DNA from: Conoideocrella luteorostrata
Taxonomy: Eukaryota > Ascomycota > Sordariomycetes > Hypocreales > Clavicipitaceae
DNA: 64,000 nucleotides
Direction: 5' to 3'
Assembly (NCBI GenBank): GCA_032433595.1
Contig: JASWJB010000020.1
Coordinates: 186,001 to 250,000, forward strand
Part shown: positions 10,877 through 21,559 of the stretch, one piece after another
Position numbering within the stretch: position 1 is the stretch's first letter
Layout of the letters: each line of letters begins with the position of its first letter
Translations under genes and position numbers: made by a program
The notes under the pieces: model-generated
Databases searched by the model: none
Told to the model about the DNA's origin: nothing
What the model saw: the letters and a program-made list of their open reading frames with translations, nothing else

Positions 10877-13777
10877 ATGGGTATGTCGTCTTCCCTCCCC
10901 TCCGTTCTATTGCACCTACCTGCACCTCTTTGCCCCCGTCTACAGCGCCTACAAAAGGCAAACTCCATTGGGCCTTTGCCCTCTTCTACGTGAGCCTTCC
11001 CTTGCCAAACGCAGCGTATATTCTCTCTCATCGTTTGGGGGCTACTTTAGCCCATTGTGGGTCGGTCCTGTACAATACAATTCGGCTGCCATCAGATAGC
11101 AAGTCGATGTGACAATCTCCTCAACTGTACTCGTTGACCCTGGCACTGTGTTTAATCGCACAACAACGATCTGTTATACTCGCATTTGCCCATACACTGC
11201 ATTATCACAAAGCCCCCTTACCTGCATGTTTTCCCACCTACTTTCTTGCCAAACAGTTCTCGTTGGTACACCCCCACACTCTTCCTCTCCTGCCTCTTGT
11301 TTTCATCAGCCTTCTTTCGCGGCTGTCACTTCACCCTTTTTGATGCCTCTCTATAGGCAATACGAAGCTGCTTCGACATCTAACGTTTCTTAAATAGCTG
11401 ATTCAGGCGATAATTACCGACCCGTAAGTTTTCCGTTCGCATTTGACAGCGCCGCTCCTTCTTTTATGCCTCTTACCCTTCGGTCAACGACTACATTTGA
11501 TTGAGATACCCTCTTCTCGGATGAAGAGACTCAAATGTCAGAAAATGGCTTATTAGGAGTCTAGAGTGGGTTGATGCTTCTTGACATACGCGGTTTTATC
11601 CACGATATGTTAAGCAAGTGCTCTTGAAGCGGACCACCGACTGATTCACTGTCGCATGTGCACCCGATCCTTCAACCTCTGTAGCATCGTGCAAATAAGG
11701 TTGCTCAGTTCGATAGAATTATTCTTCCACCTGCGGAAGAATCTTTTCTTGTTCTACCACATGGCTATGGATTGCTCATATTATCCATGAGGCAACAAAA
11801 TATATCTTAGAACCGACACTAACCTGCAAAAGCGAGAGAGGTCCCGATCACCTCGTCGACGCTCCAGAAGCCCAGGTCGACAATCCCGACGACGCTCATT
11901 CTCGCCTCGCAGCAGGTCTAACAGTAGAGACGATTATCGCCGTGGTCGTGATCGCTCGCCCATGACTGGAACGGGAGCTCCAAGTGGAGGATCCAGTACA
12001 GGTTACGGTGGACAAGTGCCGCATCGGTCTTATGAGGAACGGGCCGCAGCAAGAGAGCAAATGATGAACAACATTCGTGAAACTTCACAACAAGACCGCC
12101 GTGTCTATGTCGGAAATCTTTCCTATGACGTGAAATGGCACCATCTTAAAGATTTCATGAGACAGGGTAAGGGTAGTTCTTATTGAATAAGAACGAATCA
12201 GCAGGCTGACAAATCCATATATAGCTGGAGAAGTGCTTTTTGCGGACGTACTACTTCTTCCCAATGGAATGTCGAAGGTGGGCTTTATCACATAGTCTTT
12301 GGCTGGCGCTTGCCCCTTTTCTTTACCTCCTCTTCCTTCTTCCTTCCACTGTTTGATACACATTCCTTTGCTGGCTTTTGATGGATGGCTGGGTTGACGG
12401 GTATGGACGATGTCCTGGATGACTGTAGGGATGCGGGTAAGTCCTCACCACTTTGCCATGTGCTTAAAAACACGGACGGATGCTAATGATTGTCACAGAA
12501 TTGTGGAGTATGCAACGAGAGACCAGGCTCAGGCAGCTGTTGCTCAACTTAGCAACCAGAACTTGATGGGCCGTCTAGTTTATGTCCGAGAAGTCAGTGC
12601 ATTGTGAAGCCTCACCATCATAGTCTCTAGCTGATGGTAACCCTAGGATCGCGAAGCGGAGCCTCGATTCATCGGCGCCACCGGAGGCAATCGTGGAGGG
12701 TTCAGCGGTGGAGCGGTTTCGGGAGGGTTTAACAACAACCCAGGGGTGTTTGGTGGTCCTCCTGGCGCAGGTGGCCGACAAATTTATGTGGCTAATGTTC
12801 GTCTCTCTACTACTCTGGTGGTTTTTGCATTGCAGCACTGACCAGATATAGCTTCCATTCAATGTCGGTTGGCAGGATTTGAAAGATCTATTTCGACAAG
12901 CAGGTGAGTGTAACCAAAGTATAACGCTGGCAACCCACCCCCCCATCTTCCCCCTCTCCTTCTCTCGTTTATATATGTATAGTGTTTGGCCGTACTTGGC
13001 TAACATTACCAGCTCGCTCAGGCGCTGTCATCCGCGCCGATGTCCACAGTGGCCCCGACGGCCGCCCAAAGGGTTCCGGTATTGTTGTATTCGAAAACCC
13101 TGACGACGCTCGTAATGCCATCCAGCAATTCAATGGCTATGACTGGCAGGGACGGATGCTAGAGGTTCGTGAAGACCGTTATGCTGGTGCCGGTGGAGTG
13201 GGCTTCTCAGGACGGGGTGGCTATGGTGGCGGCATGAGAGGGGGTTTCAGCGGTGGGTTTGGGCGCGGAGGCTATGGCGGCGGTCGAGGAGGCTTCGGAT
13301 TCGCTGGCCGTGGCGGGTTCTCTGGCGGATCGAGTTTTGAACCTGCACCAACTGCTGCAGTGCCTCCGAATGCATTTACTGACGGCGCTACATCCGGCAC
13401 TGACAAGAGCGAGACGATCTACGTCCGTAATGTGAGTCGTTATTAAATTTCTTGATTTTTTGATGACATGGCATAATTAATACTCTTACTAGCTCCCCTG
13501 GTCGACGAGTAATGACGATCTAGTCGACTTATTCACGACTATTGGTAAGGTAGAACAGGCTGAAATACAATATGAGCCTAGTGGCAGGTCTCGCGGCACT
13601 GGTGTTGTTCGGTTCGATACTGCCGACACTGCCGAAACTGCTATCACGAAGTTTCAGGGTTATCAATATGGGGGCCGCCCACTTAACCTGAGCTTTGTGA
13701 GGTATCTCAACCAGTCTGGTGGCGAGGCCATGGAGACCGATGCTCATAGTGGTCTCACCCAAGACCAGATCATGTAG
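10877..13777 (+). CDS. GBP2: Three-RRM SR-like mRNA-binding protein (GBP2/HRB1 type)
   Basis: Ten exons are proposed: 10877-10880, 11398-11423, 11833-12166, 12225-12277, 12429-12436, 12499-12592, 12647-12796, 12852-12903, 13022-13431 and 13493-13777 (471 residues). The first coding exon is only ATGG and splices to CTGATTCAGG to read MADSGDNYRP. The RS/RG-rich N-terminus (residues 11-55) precedes RRM1 (about 99-170), RRM2 (about 218-290), a Gly-rich linker (about 295-350) and RRM3 (about 373-447). An 8-nt exon (GGATGCGG) restores MSKGCGIVEY, the RNP1 region of RRM1. Gbp2/Hrb1 proteins bind nascent mRNA through TREX and monitor splicing before export. The 517-nt and 409-nt first introns are long for this genome and suggest splicing-based autoregulation (inference). 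The donor GTTCGT of intron 7 is unusual. The exact yeast orthologue is less certain than the family. Confidence 0.85.
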
Positions 13778-14706
13778 GTGGAAATGATTTGGGGTCACAG
13801 AATTCCATGCTTGGAGCAACATGGCTCTCTTGCCGCGCAGGTTATTTTTGAAGGAAGTGGTAGCTACTTACAGGCTTCAGCAATTGAGCCATGCTCTGCT
13901 AGTCCGCTCTGTTAGTTGATTTCTACCTGTTGTTGATATTTTATTTACACTTTTTTTCTCGACAAACTTCTCCACAAAACGAAGATGGAATGGAATGTTG
14001 GATGACTCATAGCCTACCGTGCAGGGTATGATCTTGTGTCATCAATGAACCGCAGCATATGGTTAGGACGCAATGTTACTTGAATTATCTCCGTGAAAGA
14101 ATTAGCGGCGCCAACAGGCAAATTGAGCAGCAACGCTGAGCCTCCTTGCTAGATAATCTAGCTTTGTATAGCCACGCGAAAGGAAACTTCGCAGTCACAC
14201 GGGCTCAATGTCGGCGACTAGTTGTCCTTTACTAATCCTCAGGCTAATTGGCTGGTTGAACCCTTGACTCCCAACCCAGGGGATAGAAAATGCAGATGCA
14301 TGCAGCTGCTAGAACGAGGCACTCATGAAATAAGAATAATTGTTGAAGATGATTTCGCGAAAAGGACAGTATTCTATGTAAACTATATGTTACTCAATAA
14401 GAGGCTTCGAGATGTTGTTTTTGCACGGAATTGAGTCGGTGACTTGCTTTTTCGAGTTCCTCGCCAATTCTTCATTATCACTTAAAGTAAAGGACAAGGG
14501 GACAGCCCTCATGCTCAATAACTCTGACCTCAGGCTTGTGAGCGTATAGCCACTGCATGATACTTCTGCATCCATGTAACTTGTTATCCCAGCAGAATGT
14601 TCAATACGGGCTCTTTTATATCTCTAATTTCTCCATTTTGGCGAACTCACACATTCTGTGACTGAGATGCGTCACAAAACAATAGTCGGCCATCTGGAGT
14701 TCAACC
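13778..14706. other. Intergenic region between GBP2-like gene and SRP14
   Basis: These 929 bp lie between convergent genes and should contain both 3' UTRs. A 70-codon plus-strand ORF at 14222-14434 lacks family similarity or a supporting context, and I see nothing else. Confidence 0.55.
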
Positions 14707-15318
14707 TCATCCTAATATCTTTTTCTTCTTTGCTTTGGCCTTCTTCTTGCTTCGGTCTCTAGGCTTGAGTGCGGCCATTCCAGATTTACATATGTCGGCA
14801 TACCGAAGATAAAATGCGTCTATATCATGGGGCTGAACAATTGTTGACATCTTGATCTTGTCGACTCTTTCACTCTTCGATTTTCCATTCGATGCCCGGA
14901 CGATTATTGGCATCGGTTTTGTAACATGAATATCGGATAACTCGTTATCTCTAGCTGCATCCGTGTTCACTTGATCAAACGATACTAAACAAAGATTAAT
15001 AAATCACAGGACGATGTTGGCCAAGAAGGTAGCGGGGAGGGCTTTGAACAAATTGTGATTGATGTAGGGAAACAAGAAGCACTTGTTGAAGAGCCTCTTC
15101 AAAGGAGCAACCCGGCATCACATACAGCGTTTTTGCACCAGATAGATGGCTCCATGCTTGGCGCCTCTCTTTTGGTTGAAGAGTTCTTCAAGTTTATCGA
15201 AAAACTGGCGCCCGCAGTATCAGTAAATTGCTCCTAACTAAGAGCTCGACATTGATAAAGCGAGGCGCGCGTACGCCAATACACTGACCTCTCGTTGCGT
15301 CAAATGAACTGAGTCCAT
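14707..15318 (-). CDS. SRP14: Signal recognition particle subunit SRP14
   Basis: Exons 15318-15289, 15204-15126 and 14984-14707 give 128 residues. Splicing joins MDSVHLTQRE to FFDKLEELFNQKRG, and then LVQKR-LSFDQ, matching the SRP14 N-terminal alpha-beta fold. The final part has the STIVQPHDIDAFYLRYADI segment and GMAALKPRDRSKKKAKAKKKK, the characteristic basic tail. SRP14 binds the Alu domain of SRP RNA and helps pause elongation while ribosomes are targeted to the ER. The first exon is only ten codons, and introns use donors GTCAGT and GTATGT. The insert between the fold's strands is longer than in mammals, as in other ascomycetes. It is divergent from SGD1. Confidence 0.92.
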
Positions 15319-15802
15319 TATCATTGTCAGCAACCGCAGTATCCCTTGCACCTGTTCTGCAGTGGTATCTGGGTATCACGCTGGTAATCCGCTGCCGCGT
15401 TGGAGACGAAGTCTGGTGATGAACGTTACTATGTGGAATGAAGTTCCGTTCGGTGGGGTTTTGGAAGCTGGCCACACGACGCCCCACCTGCCTTTTTTTT
15501 TTCTCTGACGTTCTTGAGCACACGCCGCTGAACTCTTCGTGCGAGTGTCTTTGGAAAAAAAAGATCCGCCGCCGAAACGAATCATCGTGACCCGCATTCA
15601 CCCTGGAATAATTTCGCTTTATTCTTAATCAAATCATTATCAAGGCTGACATTATACGTAGCTGGACAATCTGCGGAGTCTTGGCAAAAAAAATTACGGC
15701 TCGATACGTCAACAACCAAAGATTTGGCAGGAAACTTTTCATGCATTCATACCTCCACTCAAACCGAGACGCTCATAAATCAAGGACACACTTACATTAG
15801 AC
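15319..15802. promoter_or_regulatory. Shared promoter region of SRP14 and SGD1
   Basis: These 484 bp between divergent start codons contain A/T-rich tracts at 15484-15500 and 15684-15696. No gene is visible, and both core promoters are presumed to lie here. Confidence 0.45.
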
Positions 15803-18475
15803 ATGCCAGATGCCTCGGTTCCGGAACTGCAACATAAGCTCTTTAAACGTATGGGTATTTCATCATTGCCGCTGAAGCAAAGCGAAGCAGCGGCGCCTCG
15901 ACCATTGTCTGGTAGATCCCCATATGTTTCTCGCAAGGAGGTACGCAGGCAGCAGAGAACGGACAAAAAGTCACGACGATATTCAAAGCTGCCGAATACG
16001 GCTAGAGAAAAGCAAAATGCTTCTCTAGTGTCTCACGCTATTGCTATTAAAACAACGTTTGCATGTTCGGACCGAGCTCTCTCGAGCGATCCGAGACGTA
16101 CAAATAGAGATGAGTCTCTTGTGGATTGTTCCAGTTCAAGCGACAACCCTGAGGGCAGCATCAACGAGTCGGAATCTTCTTTGAACCATTTGAATGATGG
16201 GTCGGCAAGTCAAAGTCAGCATACACCACAGCTTGGAAGTACATCCAAAGCGCTTCTAAAACGACTTGCTCAAGATGACATTGAGGTCGAAGAGTTTGAG
16301 AGGAAGCTCGGTATCAGAAAAGGCCGTCGATCCTTACCGCAAGCATTCAAGGATGATGGCCTTGATGAACTCATCGGGGAAATCGGCGAGGATATTTCCA
16401 CCAGTGACGATGAAAAAGGGAGGCAAGAGATTGCTTATAACGACTGGTTGTCCTCCAAAAGAAGGAAAACTGGCCCTGCAGCTATGCTACCCCCAAGATC
16501 AGACCAGCGCTATACAGTCGGCCGTGACCTGTCGCTTGAGAACTCCGATCACTCGCTATATGATAATGGCTATGCCCGTCATTCTGAAGGAGTTAACGAT
16601 AAATTTAGTGCAGGGCAATCATCCAACCATCTACTTGATGATGTCGACGCCGAAGACGGCGACTGTCATGAAGTTCGGGCGGGATGCAGCGATCAAACCT
16701 ACCAAAAGTTTGGTACTGTTACAGAAACAGCCGGAATTGAAGGACTGCAACCAAAAGAAAATCCATACATCCCGCCGACAGAGGGAATTGCGCTTGCCAA
16801 GTATGTTCCGCCTTCAAAGAGACGCAACGACGAGAATCCACGAAAACAAACCAGGAGCCACCTTCAAAAGCGAGTTCAAGGCCTCATCAATCGTTTGACT
16901 GATGCCAATCTAATATCAATCGTGCATTCTGTTGATGAGATCTATCAATCAAACCCCCGTGGAGAAGTTACCGAGACTCTGACCGACGCAATTCTAGCTC
17001 AGATGCGCAAGTCCGAAACTCTCCCCGACCAATTTTTTGTACTTGTCGGAGGGTTTTCTGCTGCCATCTATAAAGTTACCGGCTCTAGCTTTGGATCGCA
17101 CATGGTCCGCCAAGTGGTGCAAGAATTCAGCGAACAGTATGACTATGCCTCAGTTCAAGCCAAAAGTCAGCCGGGGATAAGAAAAGAACCTTCGAATTTC
17201 CTCACATTTTTGACGCAGCTATATGTTTTTGAAGTTTTGGGCTGCAATATTGTGTTTGATTATATGGAAAGGTTACTGAACAGCCTTTCTGAGCTTAATG
17301 TAGAGCTTCTGCTGAGAGTTTGCCGCATGGCTGGGAGGTTATTACGAAGAGACGATCCTCAAGCACTTAAGCATGTTTCCCATATTCTGAGCACAGCCGT
17401 GTCTAGAATTGGTTACTCGAATGTCTCTGCCAGGACGAAATTTATGGTCGAGACCATTCAAAACCTGAAGAACAGTAAGTCTAAAGGAACGGACTCTATT
17501 GTCGTATCGGAGCACGTCCTCCGTATGAAAAAGCGCCTCGGTGAACTAAAGTCACAGTCACGACGGCTAGATGGGCTGACGCCGATGGGGATACGACTCA
17601 ATGACGTTGAGGATATGGATAAGCATGGGAAGTGGTGGCTAGTTGGAGCTAGCGTTCCTGAGTACCGCGATGCAGCTGGGAGAGCGAAGATGGTTTCCAG
17701 GCATATGGCGCCTGACCATAGTGATGGGGTCGACGACGAGGACATGGATTTTGTCTTGCCTGATTATCCAAAGAAGGCAAAAGCACAAGGACTCACTGCT
17801 GCGGCCCAAATCGCTATTTTTACAGCAATCATGTCTGCACTGGACTATGAACATGGTTATCGTCAATTCGTGAATTTAAAACTGAAACGAGACGAACAAC
17901 TTGAGATCACAAGGGTGTTGGTCCAATGCGTGGGTAGTGAGGTCCATTACAATGAGTACTATGCCCTAGTAGGGCGACAAGCTTGCGCGAATAGCAGGGT
18001 TAGATTCTCGTTCCAGGATCGTTTGTGGAAGATATTCCGCGGACTGGGAGAATCCCTATTTGGTGAAGGCCTAGAAGATGAGGAGACCTCAACAGGCGAG
18101 AGGATGAAAAGCGAACGTCGATTGAGCCATGTTGCTCGATTTTACGCCTCACTAGTGGCCGAAGGCGCTCTCAGCATCAGCCTTCTCAAACCGGTGGAAC
18201 TTCCTGAGATGAATGCATGGGCCTCGCTCTTCATGGAATGGTTTCTTCTTAGCCTGATAAGAGAATGTAAAGGCAAAGAAAACCATCAAGACACAATGAT
18301 AGAGCGTATATTTGGACCCGCAAGAGAACTACCTACTCTTGCTGCAGGTTTGCATTGGTTCTTGAGGAAACGCCTCCGCAAGTCTAAGCACATCGGAGAA
18401 AAAGAAAAAAAAGGACTCCAGCGGGCAAGAGAGAAAGTTCAAATAGTCGTACAGTGTGCGGCAGGAGCGAAGTGA
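15803..18475 (+). CDS. SGD1: Nucleolar MIF4G/MA3 protein SGD1 (NOM1)
   Basis: This is a single exon of 890 residues with an ATG preceded by a clean context. The N-terminus is basic and low complexity (VSRKEVRRQQRTDKKSRR, residues about 40-57). An acidic linker leads to ENPYIPPTEG and YVPPSKRR (about 316-340), a hallmark directly upstream of the MIF4G domain in this family. The MIF4G domain covers about 350-560 (QKRVQGLINRLTDANL...). The MA3 domain begins near 655 with QGLTAAAQIAIFTAIMSALD. The C-terminus is lysine-rich. Sgd1/NOM1 recruits the helicase Fal1/eIF4A3 to 18S rRNA processing in the nucleolus. Length and domain order are as expected, and I see no defect. Confidence 0.92.
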   Translation: MPDASVPELQHKLFKRMGISSLPLKQSEAAAPRPLSGRSPYVSRKEVRRQQRTDKKSRRYSKLPNTAREKQNASLVSHAIAIKTTFACSDRALSSDPRRTNRDESLVDCSSSSDNPEGSINESESSLNHLNDGSASQSQHTPQLGSTSKALLKRLAQDDIEVEEFERKLGIRKGRRSLPQAFKDDGLDELIGEIGEDISTSDDEKGRQEIAYNDWLSSKRRKTGPAAMLPPRSDQRYTVGRDLSLENSDHSLYDNGYARHSEGVNDKFSAGQSSNHLLDDVDAEDGDCHEVRAGCSDQTYQKFGTVTETAGIEGLQPKENPYIPPTEGIALAKYVPPSKRRNDENPRKQTRSHLQKRVQGLINRLTDANLISIVHSVDEIYQSNPRGEVTETLTDAILAQMRKSETLPDQFFVLVGGFSAAIYKVTGSSFGSHMVRQVVQEFSEQYDYASVQAKSQPGIRKEPSNFLTFLTQLYVFEVLGCNIVFDYMERLLNSLSELNVELLLRVCRMAGRLLRRDDPQALKHVSHILSTAVSRIGYSNVSARTKFMVETIQNLKNSKSKGTDSIVVSEHVLRMKKRLGELKSQSRRLDGLTPMGIRLNDVEDMDKHGKWWLVGASVPEYRDAAGRAKMVSRHMAPDHSDGVDDEDMDFVLPDYPKKAKAQGLTAAAQIAIFTAIMSALDYEHGYRQFVNLKLKRDEQLEITRVLVQCVGSEVHYNEYYALVGRQACANSRVRFSFQDRLWKIFRGLGESLFGEGLEDEETSTGERMKSERRLSHVARFYASLVAEGALSISLLKPVELPEMNAWASLFMEWFLLSLIRECKGKENHQDTMIERIFGPARELPTLAAGLHWFLRKRLRKSKHIGEKEKKGLQRAREKVQIVVQCAAGAK

Positions 18476-19707
18476 TACTGCTCCTCCATTCCTCAGCATG
18501 TGATGCGGTCTCCATGATGGAGCATATATCAGATAGGAGAACAACACGTTGTCTGGCTGCACGGGCGTCTGTGTGATTGAAACTCCTGACACATTTAAGC
18601 ACCAAAACTCTTTTATTACGGCCCACTGGAATTTACCCGTTCACCTACAAGTATCTAAATATCTTAGCCATGTAGGTAACTTGCTACGAAGGTCAGTGGC
18701 AAGTGGTCGTGGATGAGGTCCGGTAGCTGTCATAATTCTACTATTGGGAACATATATGTTGGTTGTGCCGGTTAGGACTATAGATCGAACTGATCACATG
18801 GCTTGGCATAGTTCCTTTGTTTAAGTGTATACCTAGAGATGGCCAAATATATCGCAGAAGGTTGAGATGGTGATGTAGATAAGAAACGCTCATTTACACT
18901 GGGAGGCAATACGTTTTTACATCCCTTCGAGTTTCTTCACCACCGTCACGTACTACTCTGTAGAGCAACCAAAACAAATGCTTGATACTGTCTATACCAG
19001 CCTTCACCTTATGTGACTGTATCCCCTCAGTAGGGCATTAGACGAATCAAATTCTGAAGGATTCTATCGTTAATTCCGTATCAGGCTTCCTTAGCTTAGC
19101 CTGTTCGCGCGGTACCAGCAGCCATGCAAAAACTTATTGCCTTTTACTGTACGGAGTAGGCCCTGCCTCATACTGTAAAGCTTTGTCAACACAGGAACTT
19201 TCCCTATTCTGAACTTTTGATATTCTTGTTTAGTGTGCGAAAAGCACGAAAAGAATCAAGCCGTCCGTGCACAAGAGCAGACGTAATGTAATGGGAATAA
19301 TCCGAAGTTCATTGTTTGGTACAGAACACTAGAAAGGAAGTAGGTTTTGTAGCTATCATTCTACGTCCGACGAATCGTTAACTAAGCGGCTAAGGTCGCC
19401 TTAAATCGGAATTATTGGGCGGTGGGGCTTGGCTTTCCAACCTGAGGCATGAATCAATAGGGCCAATTGAGTATCCCTGCCAGGTTCCAACTGTTGCGCT
19501 ACTTCGTTGAGATACGTAAGATACATTTTGGGGGAGCACCTGGTTCCCAAAGAAAAATTACCAGTCGCTGTTCTGAGCCACCCTGCAATTTGCCGCAAAG
19601 CTCTCACAGGAGCTCTCCGACACACCTCCCAATCTCTCTCTCTTTAATTTGCGCATGCCATCTGGCACCCATTGACCAGCTACAGCTTGAGATATTGGTG
19701 CTTGAAA
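18476..19707. other. Intergenic region upstream of LPD1
   Basis: These 1.2 kb contain the SGD1 3' UTR and the LPD1 promoter. A TACGGAGTA motif lies at 19150. Otherwise I see no gene, RNA or repeat. Confidence 0.55.
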
Positions 19708-21559
19708 ATGCTCACTATCCGTATTTTGTCAAAAGCTGCCAGGCCGTCGTCCTGGCAGCAGTCGCCGTGAGTTTGTCTCATGCTAAAGTTGCACAACTCG
19801 TACCGGCTACGGGGACAAAATTTCTTGGGAAACTGCTCATTGGGCTAACTTCCGTGAACGTTTCAGCTTGTCCGCAGCCCTCTCCTCAGCATTGCCACGG
19901 TGGAGTCGTGGTTTTGCTTCTGGTTCTGGTTCGTTGACACTTAATCGAATAAGTCAGGATATCTAGCGTCTCCTTGCCAGCTAACAGATTATGATAGAAG
20001 AGAAGGATCTTGTCATTATTGGAGGAGGTGTTGCCGGATACGTTGCCGCCATTAAGGCTGGACAAGAGGGCATGAAAGTGAGGCTCATGGACGCAAGCAA
20101 TCATATATTATACCTATGGTGTTGAGGACTAACTACGGGTCTGCCAGGTTGCTTGTATCGAGAAGCGCGGAACCCTTGGCGGAACCTGCCTGAACGTTGG
20201 CTGTATTCCGTCAAAATCTCTACTCAACAATTCGCATTTATATCACCAAATTCTTCATGACACAAAGAACCGCGGTATCGAAGTTGGTGACGTCAAACTC
20301 AACTTAGCGAACTTCATGAAGGCAAAAGATACCGCAGTCAGTGGGCTCACGAAAGGTGTCGAATTTCTACTCAAGAAGAATGGCGTCGAGTATATCAAGG
20401 GAGCCGGCACATTTGCGACTGAAAACGATATAACAGTCGCTCTGAACGACGGCGGCGAGACCACTGTTCGTGGAAAGAATATTCTCATTGCAACGGGCTC
20501 AGAAGCTACACCTTTCCCCGGCCTGGAAATTGACGAGAAGCGTGTTATTACCAGCACCGGCGCTATATCTTTGGAGAATATTCCAGAGACCATGATTGTC
20601 ATCGGTGGTGGTATCATTGGCCTCGAAATGGCCTCGGTGTGGTCTAGGCTCGGCACTAAAGTTACCGTCGTCGAGTTCCTTGGCCAAATAGGTGGCCCTG
20701 GCATGGATACTGAGATCGCGAAAGCAACCCAGAAGCTTCTCAAAAAACAGGGCATGGACTTCAAGCTGAATACCAAGGTTGTCAGCGGCGATAAATCCGG
20801 ACAGAGGGTCAAATTGGACGTCGACGCTGCCAAAGGCGGAAAGCCTGAGACTGTAAGTGCCGCATGTTTTCTTTTTCACTCCACCTGTTGTCTGCAAGTA
20901 AAAGTTTAGATTGTCAAGGCTAATGCTAATGTGGAATGCAGCTTGATGCTGATGTCGTACTGGTTGCCATCGGTCGACGCCCCTACACTCAAGGATTGGG
21001 CCTTGAGAATATCGGCATGGAGCTTGACGAACGTGGCCGAGTAATCATCGACTCAGAATATCGAACCAAGATCCCACATATTCGGTGCGTTGGAGACGTC
21101 ACCTTCGGGCCAATGCTCGCCCACAAGGCTGAGGAAGAGGCTGTTGCGGTGGTAGAGTATATTAAGAAGGGTTACGGCCATGTCAACTACGGGTGCATCC
21201 CTTCAGTCATGTACACCTACCCCGAGGTTGCTTGGGTTGGCCAAAGCGAACAGGATCTCAAAAACCAGAAGATCCCTTATCGTGTTGGAACTTTCCCATT
21301 CAGCGCGAACTCGCGCGCCAAGACCAACCTGGACACAGATGGCCTCGTCAAAATGCTAGCTGATCCAGAAACAGATAGGTTGCTTGGAGTCCATATCATC
21401 GGCCCCAACGCTGGAGAGATGATTGCTGAAGGAACCTTGGCTATGGAATATGGTGCGTCCACCGAAGACATTGCGAGGACCTGTCATGCACACCCGACCC
21501 TGGCAGAAGCCTTTAAAGAGGCTGCTATGGCTACTAGCTCCAAGGCTATTCACTTCTAA
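19708..21559 (+). CDS. LPD1: Dihydrolipoamide dehydrogenase, mitochondrial (E3)
   Basis: Exons 19708-19766, 19867-19928, 19998-20077, 20148-20852 and 20942-21559 give 507 residues. Exons 1-2 encode a typical presequence ([16 protein letters not shown]... to [10 protein letters not shown]), then [15 protein letters not shown] starts the FAD domain. The redox disulfide is in GGTCLNVGC (Cys81/Cys86). The NAD motif lies in [10 protein letters not shown], and the dimer-interface catalytic HAHPTLAE has His486 and Glu491 near the end. E3 reoxidises lipoamide in the pyruvate and 2-oxoglutarate dehydrogenases and the glycine cleavage system. The end of exon 2 could instead be 19922 (GTTCTG donor rather than GTTCGT), changing only two residues. 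The last bases of intron 2 contain an in-frame ATG (19991). Confidence 0.93.

Noticed and set aside
19867..20077. Apparent frameshift at the LPD1 N-terminus when the last two introns are skipped
   Set aside because: Using GATAG (19993-19997) as acceptor with the phase-1 donor restores [18 protein letters not shown], so no frameshift is needed.
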